A DNA stretch of 64,000 bases from Betaproteobacteria bacterium. Its GTDB lineage: Bacteria > Pseudomonadota > Gammaproteobacteria > Burkholderiales > SG8-41. Every line of letters starts with the position of its first letter. Position 1 is the stretch's first letter. A program made the position numbers and the translations under genes. The stretch lies in NCBI GenBank assembly GCA_025363435.1, contig JANYDY010000115.1:21484-85483 (forward strand). Direction: 5' to 3'. The notes beneath the pieces were generated by a model. The model was not told the DNA's origin, searched no databases, and worked only from the letters and a program-made list of their open reading frames with translations. Positions 8,832 to 20,385 of the stretch are shown piece by piece.

Positions 8832-10016
8832 TCAGCTGCGGGTGCGTGCGCCGCGCCGCGGTTGCGTTGCTTTTTTTGATTCAGGTGCGCGATCGGCAAC
8901 TCCGCCGGGTTGTAGATAGCCCGCTTCATACCAGCGCTGCAGATGCGCCAGCACAGCGCGGCTCACGTGCGCGCCGGCGGCAAGCCGGCGGTCGTCGGCG
9001 AGTTTGCGCAATGCGCCCGCATCGCCGGCGGCCACTGCGACGGCTTCGCCATTGATGAAGATATTCCTGCAGTCGAACAGCATGCGGCTTTTCAAATCAA
9101 GCTGCAGTCCCTGTGTTTGCAGTTTGCGCGCGAAGGCCGCTGCGTTAAGCGGAGGCGGTGGATCGAACACGGTGTTTTGCCGCGGTTCGCTCAGCATTTC
9201 ACCGAGACTGCGGTCGATATCGGCGTCGCCCCAGCGCATCGCGGCGATCATCCGGCGCACTGTTTTACGCATTTGCGCGCCGATCTCGGCGCGGTGGGTC
9301 TGGCGCTTGAGACGCGGATCGCGGTAGAGGGCATCGCCGCTTAAATGGTCGTGCAGGTATTCGAGGAATTGCGCTGTGACTTCGCGTTGATTCGGCGCGC
9401 GCATGCCGATCGACCAGGTCAGGCATTCACCGACGGCGCTGCCGTTGTGCGCATAGTCCGGCGGCAGATAAAGCAGGTCGCCGCTTTGCATCAGTAAATC
9501 GCGCTGCGCACGGAAGCGGTTGAGAATTTTCAGCGGGGCGCCGTCGATCAGCGCCAGATCGCGCTGATTGCTGATCTGCCAGCGGCGCGTGCCGGCACCC
9601 TGCAGGAGAAACACGTCGTAGCTGTCGAAATGCGGGCCGACACCGCCACCCGGCGCGGCATAACTGACCATCACGTCGTCGTGCCGCGCATACGGAATAA
9701 AACCGAAGGCGGTTTGCAGTGCGCGCGCCGCCGGCACCAGCGTGTCGACGCCGTTTACCAGCAGCGTCCAGTTGCGCGCCGGCAGTTGCGCAAAGTCGCG
9801 CCGCCGGAACGGGCCGTGGCGTACCTGCCACTGGCGTCCGCTGCCGATCACCAGCCGCGATTCGGTGTCGTCGCGGCAGGCCAGATCGATCAGGTCGGCG
9901 CGCCCCAGTGCGCCGGCCAACGCGGGCGCGATGCCGCGCAGCACCAGCGGTTTTTTCTGCCAGTGCTCGCGCAGAAAACGAGCAACGCCGAACGCTTGCA
10001 GCGGGTTTTTTCTCAT
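8832..10016 (-). CDS. roxA: JmjC/cupin ribosomal oxygenase (50S L16 arginine hydroxylase, RoxA/YcfD type)
   Basis: Fe(II)/2-oxoglutarate dioxygenase. The iron facial triad is visible: HFD in GPHFDSYDVFLLQG and the distal His in PPDYAHNGSA. The N-terminal FLREHWQKKPLVLRG is the typical opening of bacterial YcfD-like proteins, and a C-terminal winged-helix region is present. Length is 394 residues from the ATG at 10016; an in-frame ATG at 10043 adds nine residues. A TATAAT hexamer lies only a few bases upstream of 10016, so the message may have a very short leader or start at 10043. Function on L16 is inferred from the family. Confidence 0.87.
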   Translation of the reverse strand: MRKNPLQAFGVARFLREHWQKKPLVLRGIAPALAGALGRADLIDLACRDDTESRLVIGSGRQWQVRHGPFRRRDFAQLPARNWTLLVNGVDTLVPAARALQTAFGFIPYARHDDVMVSYAAPGGGVGPHFDSYDVFLLQGAGTRRWQISNQRDLALIDGAPLKILNRFRAQRDLLMQSGDLLYLPPDYAHNGSAVGECLTWSIGMRAPNQREVTAQFLEYLHDHLSGDALYRDPRLKRQTHRAEIGAQMRKTVRRMIAAMRWGDADIDRSLGEMLSEPRQNTVFDPPPPLNAAAFARKLQTQGLQLDLKSRMLFDCRNIFINGEAVAVAAGDAGALRKLADDRRLAAGAHVSRAVLAHLQRWYEAGYLQPGGVADRAPESKKATQPRRGARTRS

Positions 10017-10147
10017 GTTTCGATTATAACTTCCTGATTCCAAGGCGCACGCATGCCGCAGTGTGCGGTTGAAATTCGCGAAGTCGCACCCGCAGTATCC
10101 TTTGCTACAATCGGCCCATCGGGTCCCGAACTATTGCGGGGTTTCGC

Positions 10148-10624
10148 ATGTTGCAGGTTGGTCAGCCAGCGCCGGCATTTGATCTGCCCGATGCAGATAT
10201 GGAATGCGTTAGCCTGGCGGCGTACCGCAATCGCAAAATTGTCGTTTTGTATTTTTATCCGCGCGACGACACGCCGGGTTGCACTATGGAATCGATCGAT
10301 TTCAGCGATTTGCAGGATGATTTCGATCGTTGCCAGACGGTAGTGCTCGGCATCAGCATGGACGATTTCCTGAGCCACAGCGAGTTCCGCGACAAGTACG
10401 GGATTGCGGTGAAACTGTTGTCGGACGAAGAAGGCGAGGTGTGCGGCAGTTACGGGGTGTTGCAGGAAAAGGAACGCGACGGCGTGCGCCGGAACTGTAT
10501 TCAGCGCTCGACCTTCGTGATCGACAAGCGCGGCGTGATTGCGCAAGCGTGGTATGGCGTCAACCCGCGCGGACATGCGGCGGACGTATTGCAAACAATA
10601 AGGAGCGCAGGCAAATGCAAGTAG
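10148..10624 (+). CDS. bcp: Bcp/PrxQ-type peroxiredoxin lacking the usual resolving cysteine
   Basis: Thiol peroxidase reducing hydroperoxides. The peroxidatic cysteine is C45 in DTPGCTMES. In E. coli Bcp a second cysteine sits five residues later; here that position is isoleucine (I50). Other cysteines exist (C20, C62, C99 and two near the C-terminus) and one may take over resolution, or the enzyme may be 1-Cys. Length is 158 residues, normal for the family. Its last 10 bases overlap the start of the SlyD-like gene, so the pair is translationally coupled. Confidence 0.9.
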   Translation: MLQVGQPAPAFDLPDADMECVSLAAYRNRKIVVLYFYPRDDTPGCTMESIDFSDLQDDFDRCQTVVLGISMDDFLSHSEFRDKYGIAVKLLSDEEGEVCGSYGVLQEKERDGVRRNCIQRSTFVIDKRGVIAQAWYGVNPRGHAADVLQTIRSAGKCK

Positions 10625-11094
10625 CACAGGACATGGTAGTCAAACTGCAATACGAACTGCGCAACTCGGAAGGCGAGTTGCTGGAAAAAACCGAAGAGCC
10701 CCTCGAATATCTGCATGGCGGTCATCAAGGCATGTTTCCGCGCATTGAAGAAGCGCTTGAGGGCAAGAAGGCCGGTGATGCCTGCGAGATCTATCTGCAG
10801 CCTGCCGATGCGTTCGGCGATTACGATGAGGCGTTGGTGCAGATCGAACCGCGCGACAAATTTCCCAAAGACATCGAAGTCGGCATGCGCTTCGAGGGCG
10901 GCGCCGAAGAGGGCCATGGCACGGTGGTTTACACCGTGACCGACATTGCCGACGGCAAGGTTGTGGTCGATGGCAATCATCCGCTGGCCGGCATGGCGCT
11001 GCGTTTTGTCTGCACCGTTGAGAACGTGCGTGCGCCGACCAAAGAGGAACTTGAACACGGGCATGTGCACGGCGAACACGGCCATGAACATTAG
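10615..11094 (+). CDS. slyD: SlyD-like FKBP peptidyl-prolyl isomerase
   Basis: Prolyl isomerase and chaperone with a metal-binding tail. The FKBP core (about 5-70) is interrupted by the insert-in-flap chaperone domain (about 70-130), and the C-terminus is histidine-rich (HGHVHGEHGHEH), which binds Ni or Zn in SlyD proteins. Length is 159 residues. The ATG at 10615 has AGGAG about nine bases upstream and overlaps bcp by 10 bases in another frame. Confidence 0.9.
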   Translation: MQVAQDMVVKLQYELRNSEGELLEKTEEPLEYLHGGHQGMFPRIEEALEGKKAGDACEIYLQPADAFGDYDEALVQIEPRDKFPKDIEVGMRFEGGAEEGHGTVVYTVTDIADGKVVVDGNHPLAGMALRFVCTVENVRAPTKEELEHGHVHGEHGHEH

Positions 11095-11111
11095 AATCCC
11101 CGATAACCTGC

Positions 11112-11204
11112 TGCGCGGCGCGATTGCTTCGTTGCGCAGTGCTCGGAACCTCGCCTATCCGGGTGATTGATATGTCTCGGTTCCTGCGCGTTGCGCGCCG
11201 CGCA
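11112..11204. repeat. Long imperfect inverted repeat between converging genes
   Basis: Arms share GCGCGGCGCG...GGAACC on the left and GGTTCC...GCGCGCCGCGC on the right, separated by about 28 bases, with internal mismatches. No T run follows, so it is not a simple terminator. It fills the 156-base gap between slyD and the phosphoesterase gene and could be a dispersed intergenic palindrome or an RNA stem. Confidence 0.45.
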
Positions 11205-11250
11205 CTCACGCCGCGCGCTACGGTTCTTCGGCGATTCCAAAAGGATTTTT

Positions 11251-12165
11251 TCAGCGGCCCGGGCTGATAGAAAACTGCAGGCGTCCGTTGCTTTCGCCGA
11301 CACGCACTCTCAACCAGTTGGTGTCGGGACTGCCGAAAACCTCGGCGCGGGTGAAGTTTGCGAGCGGCTTGCCGCTTTGCGGATGCTTGAGTGGTTGATC
11401 GACGCGATAGGTGTGCGTGTCGCCATGACCAAACAGCACGGCACCGGTGAAGTTCGCCGTTTCCTGCGTCAGTGCGGCAAGCAGGCCATCGTAACCGCGG
11501 CGCGGATTGCCCGATTGTAAAAACGGATTCGCCTGTGTCATGACGACAACGCCGTGCGCATTCTGCGCTCGCGCCAGCGCAAAACCCTGCCGCAGCCAAA
11601 CCAGCGCAGCGGCCGTTCGCGCGGCCGATTCGTCCGGCATGCGCAGATTGTTATTGCCGCCGGGAAAGTTCAGCGCAATAAACAAAACGCCATCGTGTTG
11701 CCAGCGCATGTGTTCGGGATACGGCGGTGCTGCAGTAATGTCACTTTGTCGCGCCAGCTTGAGCGGCGTCTGGCCGAGACTGTTGGCGCCCTGAAAAAAC
11801 CGCGCACGCAATGCGGCAAGCCGTTCGAGCGGGTCGTAACTGCCGGCGAGCAGTCGCGAGCAGTCGGTCCATTCATTGTCGCCGGGGATATAGATGAAGG
11901 CATGGTGTGAAGCTTCGAACATCGCGCGGCGTTGTTCGAATATCGCATCGCTGCATGACGACCAGCCATTTTTGAAATCGCCTACGTGTACAACAAACGC
12001 CATCTCGCTGCGATTGATTTCCTGCAGCATTGTGGTAAATGCCGTTTCCTCGGCGGCGCTGTAGGGCGTGTCGCCGAGCAGCGCAAAAGTGAAATCGGCA
12101 CGCGCGCTGCTGCACAGCGTCAACGCGACCATGGTGAGAATTGCAGGAACGGCGCGCAGCTTCAC
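11251..12165 (-). CDS. Secreted calcineurin-like metallophosphoesterase
   Basis: A 304-residue product with a signal peptide cleaved after about SSARA. The metallophosphoesterase metal motifs appear in order: [25 protein letters not shown] and, near the C-terminus, FGHGDTHTY. It should therefore be a periplasmic or extracellular two-metal phosphoesterase of unknown substrate. Its start codon overlaps the mutS stop by 4 bases, so it is the second gene of a mutS operon, an unusual partner with no evident functional link. Confidence 0.85.
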   Translation of the reverse strand: MKLRAVPAILTMVALTLCSSARADFTFALLGDTPYSAAEETAFTTMLQEINRSEMAFVVHVGDFKNGWSSCSDAIFEQRRAMFEASHHAFIYIPGDNEWTDCSRLLAGSYDPLERLAALRARFFQGANSLGQTPLKLARQSDITAAPPYPEHMRWQHDGVLFIALNFPGGNNNLRMPDESAARTAAALVWLRQGFALARAQNAHGVVVMTQANPFLQSGNPRRGYDGLLAALTQETANFTGAVLFGHGDTHTYRVDQPLKHPQSGKPLANFTRAEVFGSPDTNWLRVRVGESNGRLQFSISPGR

Positions 12166-14723
12166 GCGTCGAGAAACCTGCGCAGTTCGTAGAGCGCTTC
12201 GAGCGCCTGCTTCGGCGTCAGCGCGTCCGGATCAAGCGCCTGCAGTTTTTCCAGCAGCATGGGATCGATCGCCGGCTCTGGCGCCACCGTCGGTGCGGTG
12301 AAGAGATCAGGCTGGTGGTCGCGCGCAACACTCTCTTGCTCAAGCGCAATCAGATGTTTTTTTGCCGCGCGGATCACAGCGCCAGGAATGCCGGCGAGCT
12401 GCGCGACTTGCAGTCCATAGCTTTGATTAGCGGGGCCTTCTTCGACGCTGTGCAGGAAAACGATGCGGTCCTTGTGTTCAACCGCATCGAGATGCACGTT
12501 GACTGCCTGTTTAAATTCCTGCGTCAGGCGTGTTAATTCGAAATAGTGCGTCGCGAACAGCGTCAGGCTTTTGTTGACGTCGAGCAGTTGTCGCGCGATC
12601 GCCCACGCCAGCGCCAGTCCGTCGAAAGTCGAAGTGCCGCGGCCGATTTCATCCATCAGCACGAGGCTCGCCGGTGTGCCGTGATGCAGGATGTAAGCCG
12701 CCTCGGTCATTTCGACCATGAAAGTCGAACGGCCGCCGGCCAGATCGTCAGCGGCGCCGATGCGCGTGAAAATGCGGTCGAGCGCGCCTATTTTGGCGCT
12801 TTGCGCCGGCACAAAGGAGCCGCAATGCGCGAGCAGCGCAATCAGCGCGACCTGCCGCATGTAAGTCGACTTGCCGCCCATGTTGGGGCCGGTGACGAGC
12901 AGAAGCTGGCGCGCCGCTGAGAGTTGCGCGTCGTTGGCGACAAAATTATCGATCTGCTGCTCGACCACCGGATGGCGGCCGCCTTTAATTTCAATCAGCG
13001 GCATTTCGACGAGTTCGGGCTCGCACAGCGCCAACGTTTGCGCGCGTTCGGCAAACGTCGTCAACAAATCGATTTCGGCGAGTGCGGCGGCAACGCGCTG
13101 CAAGACCGGGATTTCCGGCGCGAGGGCGTCGAGCAACTGGTCGTAGAGCAGTTTTTCACGCGCCAGCGCGCGGTCCTGTGCCGACAACGCCTTGTCTTCA
13201 AAGGTCTTGAGTTCCGGCGTGATGTAGCGTTCGGCATTTTTCAGTGTCTGCCGGCGGCGGTAATCGTCGGGCACTTTCTCCGACTGCGCGCGCGTCACCT
13301 CGATATAGAAGCCGTGCACGCGGTTGTATTCGACTTTCAGCGTGGCGATGCCGCTGCGCGCGCGTTCGCGCGCTTCGAGATCGAGCAGGAATTGCCCGCA
13401 GTTGGTTTGTATAGCGCGCAATTCGTCGAGATCGGCGTCGAAACCGTCTGCGATGACGCCGCCTTCGCGGACCAGGGCGGCGGGCTCGGCGAGAATTGCG
13501 CGCTCGAGCAGTGCGTGCACGGCATCGAGCGGACGCGCCTCAATGGCGAGTTGCTGCAGGCGCGGACGGTCGAGACGGCCGAGTTGCGCGCTGATTTCGG
13601 GCAGCAGTGCAAGCGTGCTGCGCAGTCCAGACAGGTCACGCGGTCGCGCGCTCTTCAGCGCAATGCGCGCGGTGATGCGCTCGACATCCGCGCAGGCTTT
13701 GAGTGCAGTGCGCAGCGCCGCTGCAGCGACGTCGCTGTCGCCGGCGAGCAGGCCGACCGCCGACAAGCGCGCCTGCGATGGAGTGTGATCGCGCAGCGGA
13801 TGGTGCAGGGTGTGGCGCAGCAGGCGGCTGCCCATGCCGGTGGCGCAGGTGTCGAACAATGACAGCAGCGTCGGCGTCGCTTCACCGCGGATGGTTTCAG
13901 AAATCTCGAGATTGCGCCGTGTCGCCGGATCGATACCGATGTAGGTAGCCGTATCTTCGACTGAGAGGCCGGTGACGTGCGCGATGGAATTGCCTTGCGT
14001 CGCACGCGCGTATTCGATCAATGCGCCGGCGGCGCAGACCGCGGCGGGCAGGCGCTCAATGCCGAACGCTGTCAAATCGTGCGTGTTGAACTGGCGCGTC
14101 AGCGCGCGGCGCGCGGCTTCGCTGTCGAATTGCCATACCGGCAGACGCTTGACCGCGAAGCCCGGATTGTCGGGCAGCACGACCGATGACGAATCTGCAA
14201 CCAGCACTTCGGCCGGCCGCAGGCGTTCGAGTTCCCCCGCCAGTTGCTCCGCTGTCGTCACCGAGGCGCGCATGCGACCGGCGGCCAGTGCGAGCCATGC
14301 CATACCGATGTCGTTCTGTTGCGGCCACAGCGCGAGCAGTACGTTGTCGCGTTTGTCATCGAGCAGCGCTGCGTCGGTCAGTGTGCCCGGCGTGACGATG
14401 CGTGTGACTTTGCGCTCGACCGGCCCTTTCGAGGTGGCCGGGTCGCCGATCTGTTCACACACCGCAACCGATTCACCGCCTTTCACCAGTTTGGCCAGAT
14501 ACTGCTCGACCGAATGGTAGGGCACGCCGCACATCTTGATCGGTTCGCCGGCAGACGTGCCGCGCGCGGTCAGCGTAATGTCGAGCAGGCGCGCGGCTTT
14601 TTCAGCATCGGTGAAAAACAGTTCGTAGAAATCCCCCATGCGGTAGAACAGCAGCATGTCGGGATGTTCTGCCTTGATGCGCAGGTACTGCTGCATCATC
14701 GGCGTGTGTGACGGGGCATTCAT
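12162..14723 (-). CDS. mutS: DNA mismatch repair protein MutS
   Basis: Mismatch recognition ATPase. The N-terminal domain contains the mismatch-binding [11 protein letters not shown] region, and the C-terminal ATPase has Walker A (GPNMGGKST), Walker B ([13 protein letters not shown]) and the following signature helix. Length is 853 residues, equal to E. coli MutS. The ATG at 14723 ([13 protein letters not shown]) is the canonical family start; an in-frame start at 14774 would add 17 unrelated residues. Confidence 0.97.
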   Translation of the reverse strand: MNAPSHTPMMQQYLRIKAEHPDMLLFYRMGDFYELFFTDAEKAARLLDITLTARGTSAGEPIKMCGVPYHSVEQYLAKLVKGGESVAVCEQIGDPATSKGPVERKVTRIVTPGTLTDAALLDDKRDNVLLALWPQQNDIGMAWLALAAGRMRASVTTAEQLAGELERLRPAEVLVADSSSVVLPDNPGFAVKRLPVWQFDSEAARRALTRQFNTHDLTAFGIERLPAAVCAAGALIEYARATQGNSIAHVTGLSVEDTATYIGIDPATRRNLEISETIRGEATPTLLSLFDTCATGMGSRLLRHTLHHPLRDHTPSQARLSAVGLLAGDSDVAAAALRTALKACADVERITARIALKSARPRDLSGLRSTLALLPEISAQLGRLDRPRLQQLAIEARPLDAVHALLERAILAEPAALVREGGVIADGFDADLDELRAIQTNCGQFLLDLEARERARSGIATLKVEYNRVHGFYIEVTRAQSEKVPDDYRRRQTLKNAERYITPELKTFEDKALSAQDRALAREKLLYDQLLDALAPEIPVLQRVAAALAEIDLLTTFAERAQTLALCEPELVEMPLIEIKGGRHPVVEQQIDNFVANDAQLSAARQLLLVTGPNMGGKSTYMRQVALIALLAHCGSFVPAQSAKIGALDRIFTRIGAADDLAGGRSTFMVEMTEAAYILHHGTPASLVLMDEIGRGTSTFDGLALAWAIARQLLDVNKSLTLFATHYFELTRLTQEFKQAVNVHLDAVEHKDRIVFLHSVEEGPANQSYGLQVAQLAGIPGAVIRAAKKHLIALEQESVARDHQPDLFTAPTVAPEPAIDPMLLEKLQALDPDALTPKQALEALYELRRFLDA

Positions 14724-14828
14724 GCGGGTAAAAGGGGCGTCGGGCGAAGCCCGTATTGTGCCTGTAAGCGGCACGCTGCGGATAGCGGCGGGAGACCCGG
14801 TTTGCCGCCGGTGCTGCGGGGGCTTGCG

Positions 14829-16061
14829 TTAGCCGGCTGAGCCGGCATTGCGCCAGAGTTCGGTCAGGTCGCTAAATCCCCATTGGGCCGGATCTTCCTG
14901 CGCAATGATGCGGTCGTTGGTCTGGGGGCGCGACAGATCGATTATTTGTGGCGGCAGGCGCACCTGCGATTTGGTCGAAAAAAACACTTTGATTTTCGGT
15001 GTCAGCAGCGAGACGGGGGATTGATCGACGACGACACCGAGACGCCCCGATTGCAACCGCACCAGGCTGCCGACCGGATAGATGCCGACACTTTTAACGA
15101 AGGCTTGGAAGATGCGATCATCAAAGTGACCTATGCTCCATGACGCCATTTTGTGCACGGCTTCGGCCGGGTCCCAGCCCTTTTTGTACGGACGCTCGGA
15201 AGTGATCGCGTCGTAAACATCGCACACCGCGCCCATTTTGGCGTAGAGGCTGATGTTGTCGCCGGCGAGTTTGTGCGGATATCCGCTGCCGTCGATTTTT
15301 TCGTGATGATGCAGGCTCACATCAAGTGCAATTTCACCAACACCCTTGCCGCCGGTCAGCATTTCATGTCCGGCCAGCGGATGGCTTTTGACCAGCGCGA
15401 ATTCCTCATCGGTCAGTTTGCCAGGCTTATTGAGCACTTCGAGCGGAATCGCCATTTTGCCGACGTCGTGCAGCAGGCCGGCCATACCGGCCTCGCGTGT
15501 TTGGGCGTCGTTGAGGCCGAGCTTGCGCGCCAGCGCAATCATCAGTCCGCAGACTGCGACCGAATGCATATAGGTGTAATCGTCAGAGGTTTTGAGTCGA
15601 GCAATGCTGATCAGTGCGCACGGGTTGCGCGCGACCGATGCAGAGATGTCTTCCACCAGCGGCATTACGTTGTCCGCTTCTATGGCCTTGCCCATGCGCG
15701 CCTCGTTGAACATCGAGACGACGGCTTTTTTGGATTCGGCGACGATGCTCGAAGCGCGCTCTATTTCGGCGTTGATGGATGTGAGTTCGGGCGCTGCGGG
15801 TAGCGCCGCTTTCTGCGCCGGCGGCGCAATTTGTTCAACCGCTGCTTGCGCAGTTGCCGGGGCAACCGCCACCACGATGTCGAGCCCCTTGTCGGTGTCG
15901 ATCAAGGCTTCCTTGATGCCGCTGCCGAGAATTTTCGCGATCTGGCCGGCGTCCTTCAGCTGAAAGGAGGTGCGCCAGAACGGATGATCCATCCAGCTGC
16001 CGCACAGTTCGTGCAGGAACATGCCGGGTCGCAGTTGATGGGTATCAATTTTTCTCAGCAT
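14829..16061 (-). CDS. HD-GYP domain protein (cyclic-di-GMP phosphodiesterase, DUF3391 N-terminus)
   Basis: Likely degrades cyclic di-GMP. The N-terminal LRPGMFLHELCGSWMDHPFW part is the DUF3391 domain that often precedes HD-GYP. The catalytic domain shows HDVGKM (about 197-202), a distal HHHEKIDGSGYP motif and the CDVYDAITSERPYKK segment. All key HD and GYP residues are present, so the enzyme should be active. Length is 410 residues from the ATG at 16061; an in-frame start at 16166 is less likely. No signal peptide or membrane segment, so it is cytoplasmic. Confidence 0.88.
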   Translation of the reverse strand: MLRKIDTHQLRPGMFLHELCGSWMDHPFWRTSFQLKDAGQIAKILGSGIKEALIDTDKGLDIVVAVAPATAQAAVEQIAPPAQKAALPAAPELTSINAEIERASSIVAESKKAVVSMFNEARMGKAIEADNVMPLVEDISASVARNPCALISIARLKTSDDYTYMHSVAVCGLMIALARKLGLNDAQTREAGMAGLLHDVGKMAIPLEVLNKPGKLTDEEFALVKSHPLAGHEMLTGGKGVGEIALDVSLHHHEKIDGSGYPHKLAGDNISLYAKMGAVCDVYDAITSERPYKKGWDPAEAVHKMASWSIGHFDDRIFQAFVKSVGIYPVGSLVRLQSGRLGVVVDQSPVSLLTPKIKVFFSTKSQVRLPPQIIDLSRPQTNDRIIAQEDPAQWGFSDLTELWRNAGSAG

Positions 16062-16253
16062 GATTTCGCAGGCATGGTTTGCCGCATGCGAAAACAGGCG
16101 CCACCGGATTCCGGCAGATCGAGCGCTTGCTCCACGCCTGCGCGCAGTGGTCTCAAGAGTACACATCCTGATTACGGCAAAGCCGGCGTAATCTTTAAGG
16201 CAGTATCACGGCAGGCGGGTATGAATCCGCCCCGCGCGTGCCGGATGCGGAGG

Positions 16254-17852
<1,599 letters not shown>

Positions 17853-17881
17853 GATGTGCCTGCGGCGCGCGCGCCGCTGAA

Positions 17882-18679
17882 TTACTTCTTGAGCTTGTCG
17901 CTCAGGTACGGCGCGAGCGACTGGATCAGTTGGGAAAACAGCTTCGGATTGGCGGCAACGATGTTGCCGGATTCAAGGTAGCCGCCGTTGCCGAGAAAAT
18001 CGCCGACCAGACCGCCGGCTTCGGTGATGAGCAGGCTGCCGGCCGCCATATCCCAGGGCGCCAAGCCGAATTCCCAGAAACCGTCGAGACGTCCGGCGGC
18101 AACGTAGGCGAGATCAAGGGTGGCGGCGCCGGCGCGGCGGATGCCGCTGGTTTTTTGCGTGAGGTCTTTGAACATCGCAAGATAGTTGTCGATTTGCGAA
18201 AATTCCTTGAACGGAAAGCCGGTTCCGAGCAGGCAGCCTTGCAGCTTGAGGCGTTTGCCGACGCGCATGCGGTGATCGTTCAGATAGGCGCCGCGGCCGC
18301 GCGAGGCGGTAAACAATTCATTGCGGATCGGATCGTAAATCACCGCCTGCGACAGCACGCCTTTGTGCGACAGCGCAATCGACACCGCATAGTGCGGAAA
18401 GCCGTGCAGAAAATTCGTCGTGCCGTCGAGCGGATCGATAATCCAGACATACTCAGAATTGCCGGAGGCGCCGCTTTCCTCTGCTAAAATCGAATGGCTC
18501 GGATAGGTTTCCTGAATGACGCGAATGATCATGCGTTCGGCTTCGCGGTCGACTTCCGAAACATAATCGTTGGCTGCCTTCGTCGTGACCGTCAGGATGT
18601 CGATATTTTGCGCGGCGCGGTTGATAATGCTGCCGGCGCGGCGCGCTGCCTTGACGGCGGTATTGAGCATCGGATGCAT
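17882..18679 (-). CDS. suhB: Inositol-1-monophosphatase family protein SuhB
   Basis: Mg-dependent phosphatase that in E. coli also works in rRNA antitermination. Motifs are EES (about 67-69), [12 protein letters not shown] (metal Asp82 and Asp85) and APWDMAAG near the C-terminus. It is 265 residues and starts MHPMLN, as in E. coli SuhB. It is divergent from trmJ, a conserved arrangement in beta- and gammaproteobacteria. Confidence 0.93.
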   Translation of the reverse strand: MHPMLNTAVKAARRAGSIINRAAQNIDILTVTTKAANDYVSEVDREAERMIIRVIQETYPSHSILAEESGASGNSEYVWIIDPLDGTTNFLHGFPHYAVSIALSHKGVLSQAVIYDPIRNELFTASRGRGAYLNDHRMRVGKRLKLQGCLLGTGFPFKEFSQIDNYLAMFKDLTQKTSGIRRAGAATLDLAYVAAGRLDGFWEFGLAPWDMAAGSLLITEAGGLVGDFLGNGGYLESGNIVAANPKLFSQLIQSLAPYLSDKLKK

Positions 18680-18767
18680 GGCGGCGGCGATCAGGATAAA
18701 GTGTTAAAAATCACGGGAGTCTGCGGCGCTGGAGCGGTACGGGCCGGACTCGAAGGGGCGTATTGTA

Positions 18768-19496
18768 GTGAATAACACCGACGCGCTCAAAAATATTCGT
18801 ATCGTGCTCAGCCGGCCCAGCCATCCGGGCAACATCGGCGCTGCGGCGCGCGCGATGAAGACCATGGGTTTGAGCGATCTGCGCCTGGTCCAGCCGCGCC
18901 ATTTTCCGCACCCCGATGCGGTGGTGCGAGCCGCCGGCGCTGATGACATATTGAACGCTGCGCAGGTTGTTGAAACCTTGCCGGAGGCGCTGTCAGACTG
19001 CGTATTTGCCGTTGCGGCGACGGCGCGTCACCGCGAACTGCGGCATGAGGCGCTGGACGCGCGTGCTGCGGCACACGCCGTGGTGGCGACGGCGCCGCAG
19101 GCGGTTGCCATCGTCTTCGGCAACGAAACCGCCGGGTTGACTGCGGATGAAGCGGCGAATTGCAGAATCTGGGCACGAATTCCGGTGAATCCGGAATTTT
19201 CTTCACTGAATCTCGGCGCTGCTGTGCAGGTGTTTGCCTATGAGCTGCGCATGGCCTGCGTGATCGCAACGCCGGCGCCGGCGCCGGAGTTCGCGCCGGC
19301 CACGCTTGAGCAGGTCGAACAGCTATACCGGCACCTCGAAGAACAAATGACAGTGACCGGTTTTTACAATCCCGCCAATCCGGGGCGTCTTGAATTGCGG
19401 CTGCGACGGCTGCTGGCACGCGCGCAGCTCGAAGCCGAAGAAGTCAATATCCTGCGCGGATTTCTGAAAACGCTGGAGCGGCCGAAAATCCGCTAG
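18768..19496 (+). CDS. trmJ: tRNA (cytidine/uridine-2'-O-)-methyltransferase TrmJ
   Basis: SpoU/SPOUT methyltransferase that 2'-O-methylates position 32 of tRNAs. Motif 1, RPSHPGNIGAAARAMKTMG, lies at about residues 15-33; the knot motifs VFGNETAGL and SSLNLGAAVQVFAYE complete the trefoil fold. The C-terminal helical extension (about 170-242) separates TrmJ from TrmH/TrmL. It uses a GTG start, preceded by GAAGGGG. It converges closely (9 bases) on the FTR1 permease gene. Confidence 0.93.
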   Translation: MNNTDALKNIRIVLSRPSHPGNIGAAARAMKTMGLSDLRLVQPRHFPHPDAVVRAAGADDILNAAQVVETLPEALSDCVFAVAATARHRELRHEALDARAAAHAVVATAPQAVAIVFGNETAGLTADEAANCRIWARIPVNPEFSSLNLGAAVQVFAYELRMACVIATPAPAPEFAPATLEQVEQLYRHLEEQMTVTGFYNPANPGRLELRLRRLLARAQLEAEEVNILRGFLKTLERPKIR

Positions 19497-19505
19497 CGCG
19501 GTCGC

Positions 19506-20270
19506 TCAAGTCGTGGTGGAGCTATCGCGGTTTTTTAGTGCCGATAAAGCAAGCCATGCCATTGGTACCAGCACCAATGCAGCGGACAGCAGCTGGCCGT
19601 AGAAACCTTCCGGTCCATACGGTTCGGTCGCCTCGTGCCAGAACGCGTTGTCGAGCGGCAGCACGTTGGCTTCACTTAATTCGTGGAAGCTGTAGATGAA
19701 CAATTGCGCGACGAACAGCAGCAAAAAAATCGACGTCACCTGAAAAAACAGATCGAGGCGCACGCGGTGGCCATAGCGCGTCCACGCCCAGGCGACCGCG
19801 GCGGCGATGCCGATGCCGATGCCGGCGCCGGCTATCATTTCGAGCGAGCCGGTTTTTAACGCGAGCGCATTGACGATAAATGCAGTCTCCATGCCTTCGC
19901 GCGTAATCATCAGAAGCACAAATGCAAAAACGCCGAGCGATGCGCCGGTACCGGTTTTTTGCGCCGCGCTTTCAATTTTTGAGTTGATCGTGCTACGCAG
20001 ATGTTTTGCCGCGCGCAGCATGTAAATCACCATGCCGAGCACCATTGCTGCAGCGATGGCGGCGAGTATGCCTTCCCACAACGGTTGCACGGCGACTTCC
20101 GCCAGGGCGACGCCCAGCACGATGCTGAGCGCAACGGCAGTGGCGGTGCCCCAATAGGCGGGGGCCAGCAACGCCGTGCGTCCGGTTTTGCGCAGATAGG
20201 CAATGGTGATGGCCACGATCAGGAACGCTTCTATGCATTCGCGCAGGGTAATGACGAGGATTTGCAGCAT
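19506..20270 (-). CDS. FTR1-family high-affinity iron permease
   Basis: Inner-membrane ferric/ferrous iron permease with about seven transmembrane helices over 254 residues. Both REXXE iron-binding motifs are present: R10-E-C-I-E14 in helix 1 and R124-E-G-M-E128 in helix 4. It stands alone without an efeO/efeB-like periplasmic protein or multicopper oxidase beside it. A strong Fur box lies immediately upstream of its start, supporting iron-repressed expression. It sits between trmJ and cysE, two genes that are often neighbours in related genomes, which suggests an insertion of this unit. Confidence 0.9.
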   Translation of the reverse strand: MLQILVITLRECIEAFLIVAITIAYLRKTGRTALLAPAYWGTATAVALSIVLGVALAEVAVQPLWEGILAAIAAAMVLGMVIYMLRAAKHLRSTINSKIESAAQKTGTGASLGVFAFVLLMITREGMETAFIVNALALKTGSLEMIAGAGIGIGIAAAVAWAWTRYGHRVRLDLFFQVTSIFLLLFVAQLFIYSFHELSEANVLPLDNAFWHEATEPYGPEGFYGQLLSAALVLVPMAWLALSALKNRDSSTTT

Positions 20271-20284
20271 TCTGGCCGTTACTT

Positions 20285-20309
20285 AATAGTGAGAATGGTT
20301 CTCATTATT
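20285..20309. promoter_or_regulatory. Fur box upstream of the FTR1 permease
   Basis: Inverted arms AATAGTGAGAA and TTCTCATTATT around a TGG centre match in 10 of 11 positions and fit the Fur 7-1-7 pattern. The site begins 15 bases upstream of the permease ATG (20270, minus strand), covering the expected promoter. Confidence 0.85.
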
Positions 20310-20385
20310 GGAATTGACGCTGCGGATGTCAATCATTTTCGCCCCAAAAGCGCTCTCGGTCGGTACGAAATACTTGCTGAATGTC

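Noticed and set aside
12924-13862. Plus-strand open frame of 312 residues opposite mutS
   Set aside because: Shadow of mutS, which shows all expected motifs in its own frame.
16189-16195. Hairpin GATTACG...CGTAATC (about 16171-16194) between the ABC-F and HD-GYP genes as terminator
   Set aside because: The arms are GC/AT mixed with a bulge and no T run follows on either strand, so terminator function is not supported.
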